Position numbers and translations under genes: made by a program. A model generated the notes under the pieces. It did not search any database. It was given only the letters and a program-made list of their open reading frames with translations, and was not told where the DNA came from. Positions 28,466 through 29,699 of a stretch of DNA of 29,699 nucleotides are shown piece by piece. Source of the DNA: Reticulitermes lucifugus (taxonomy: Eukaryota > Arthropoda > Insecta > Blattodea > Rhinotermitidae); the NCBI GenBank assembly GCA_026260175.1, contig JAKCWW010003251.1:2011-31709 (forward strand). The letters are read 5' to 3'. Positions within the stretch are counted from its first letter, which is position 1, and the number at the start of each line of letters is the position of its first letter.

Positions 28466-29699
28466 GTAAAGATACCACGTTCAAAGAGGAGATAGGAGAG
28501 GGGGGGGAAAGGAACTGCAATGTGCAAGTCACACTGTCTTTGGACTGCATGTACTGGAGATCTAGACATGACACATGTTTATCTGTGTGTTTTGTAATTG
28601 TTTAGTAGTGTCATGAGTCTATTTCATGCCAGTCTGTCAGCATGTTGAATCAGTTGGTTTTATATTCTGAAATTTTGTCCAATATGGATTATGTTTTTAA
28701 TTCTTTGAATATGTCATTTCTTGCATGACTCATCCAAGTGTATTTCACTGTTTGTGTCATATATTTTATTACAGCAGTTATAATTGTGGTCTTGTATTTA
28801 TGCTCATTGTCCAGGATTCAGCACATAGTGTGGGTAAATAGGGTATTATAAATTTTTATTTTATTGTGCTTCTGTAGTTTTGATGGCCTAAACGTTGTGT
28901 GCATGAATCCTATTATTTTTATTTATGTTGCTATTCATATATTATTTCAAAGAATAAAATATGTGCTTAATGGTTTTAATACATTAAATACCAATTGATG
29001 ATGTAATGGCAGTGCAGCGGCAGTTTGTGAGTGAGTTATTGAACCACACTTAATTTCTGTGGGTATGATAGGGCCTGAGTTGTGATTGATCCACACTCAG
29101 GTTTCTATGGTTACTGGGTTTCCATCAATTGTTATAGAGCTTGGTTGTTTGTGATGGGTTCAGTGGTGTCAAAAGGGGGGTGGGGGATGTTAGTCATTGA
29201 CAGTGCCATGTGTAATATTAAAACAATTTTGTTCACATTACAGGTTTGAGTGACATATTATAAAATTGTATTTCCTCTTTAATGAGCCTAATGAACATTT
29301 AAATTGGCAGGTGTTAATTAATATTGGGTTATACAGATAAAGATTTATTCCAACTTACTGAACATTTTATACCTTATACAAGTTACTCCAACATTTTTCA
29401 GCTAACATATGTAGCCATCTTCAGGGAGTACACACAAATGTCATGTTTAGTTAAAAATAGTTAACATTTTTAAAGATTACGGTAAAATGTACATTTCAGA
29501 GTTAATTACAGTATGTTCGTATGAAATAAACAATGATGTATAAGATAGCAGGACACAATTAGTAAAATTTTTTGCATCCAAGCATCTTATTTTGAATGTT
29601 AGTAGAAAGTTCTGTATACTATATACACACACACACATATATATATATATATTATTTATTACTGCAAGTGGGTTTATACCCGGTGGCAGTGGTACTACA
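28466..29699 (+). other. Downstream intron sequence
   Basis: No conserved Rbcn-3A exon was found, so the gene continues past the window. A short inverted module (agccatcttcaggg, 29413-29426) and an (AC)n(TA)n microsatellite (about 29624-29653) are present. The last 40 bases (gtgggtttatacccggtgg) resemble a SINE B box cut by the window edge. Confidence 0.55.

Noticed and set aside
28466..28605. Continuation of the exon 10 frame to its stop as a gene end
   Set aside because: DmX-like proteins have a long conserved C-terminal WD region after this point, so a stop here would be premature. An intron is more likely.
1..29699. CRISPR arrays, operons or prokaryotic signals
   Set aside because: Spliceosomal introns, SINEs and animal genes throughout. 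The tandem repeats are microsatellites without spacers.

Overview
This is eukaryotic, AT-rich, repeat-dense DNA from an animal and most likely an insect. Several features suggest Blattodea (cockroach or termite): a Rabconnectin-3A/DmX-like gene with long introns, a pair of single-exon divergent ionotropic receptors, and many tRNA-derived SINEs, LINE 3' ends and pogo/Tigger-type MITEs. The order-level call is inference. No bacterial, operon or CRISPR features are present.

Plus strand: nine exons of Rabconnectin-3 alpha (DmX-like; Rbcn-3A in Drosophila) can be placed to the base, at 555-756, 1283-1557, 3105-3368, 6140-6247, 6883-7075, 7595-7758, 8512-8665, 9487-9585 and 27324-27551. All junctions are GT-AG and all phases agree. 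A tenth exon at about 28289-28465 is possible. Exons 1-8 encode most of the RAVE1/Rav1p C-terminal region, and exon 9 encodes an acidic DWSQP-type segment. The start and end of the gene lie outside the window.

Minus strand: the 17.7-kb intron 8 (9586-27323) holds two antisense ionotropic receptor (IR) genes. Their open single-exon coding regions are 12635-14557 (640 aa) and 20441-22366 (641 aa). They are clear paralogues, sharing long blocks in the ligand-binding, pore and last transmembrane regions. Each has a pyrimidine-rich splice acceptor just upstream of its ATG, so each may have an upstream, probably non-coding, exon.

Repeats: intron 3 has a TA-flanked DNA transposon (3660-4852) and a tRNA-derived SINE with perfect 12-bp target duplications (5696-5983). 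Introns 6 and 8 hold remnants of what looks like one LINE family. Intron 7 has a piggyBac-like MITE. Intron 8 has nested pogo-like elements, an 871-base assembly gap (11355-12225), several SINEs in both orientations, a LINE 3' end beside the second IR gene, a near-perfect 200-bp foldback (23280-23480), a Tigger-type MITE carrying what reads like a transposase tail (18076-18366) and a LINE with a long (AAT)n tail (26044-26560).

The host gene (V-ATPase assembly and vesicle trafficking) and the two nested chemoreceptors have no evident functional link. Their relation is positional: the receptors lie on the opposite strand inside a housekeeping intron. No wholly new system is evident. The most notable items are the nested IR pair, their shared 5' splice-acceptor layout, and the LINE insertion that gives one of them a misleading N-terminal extension.
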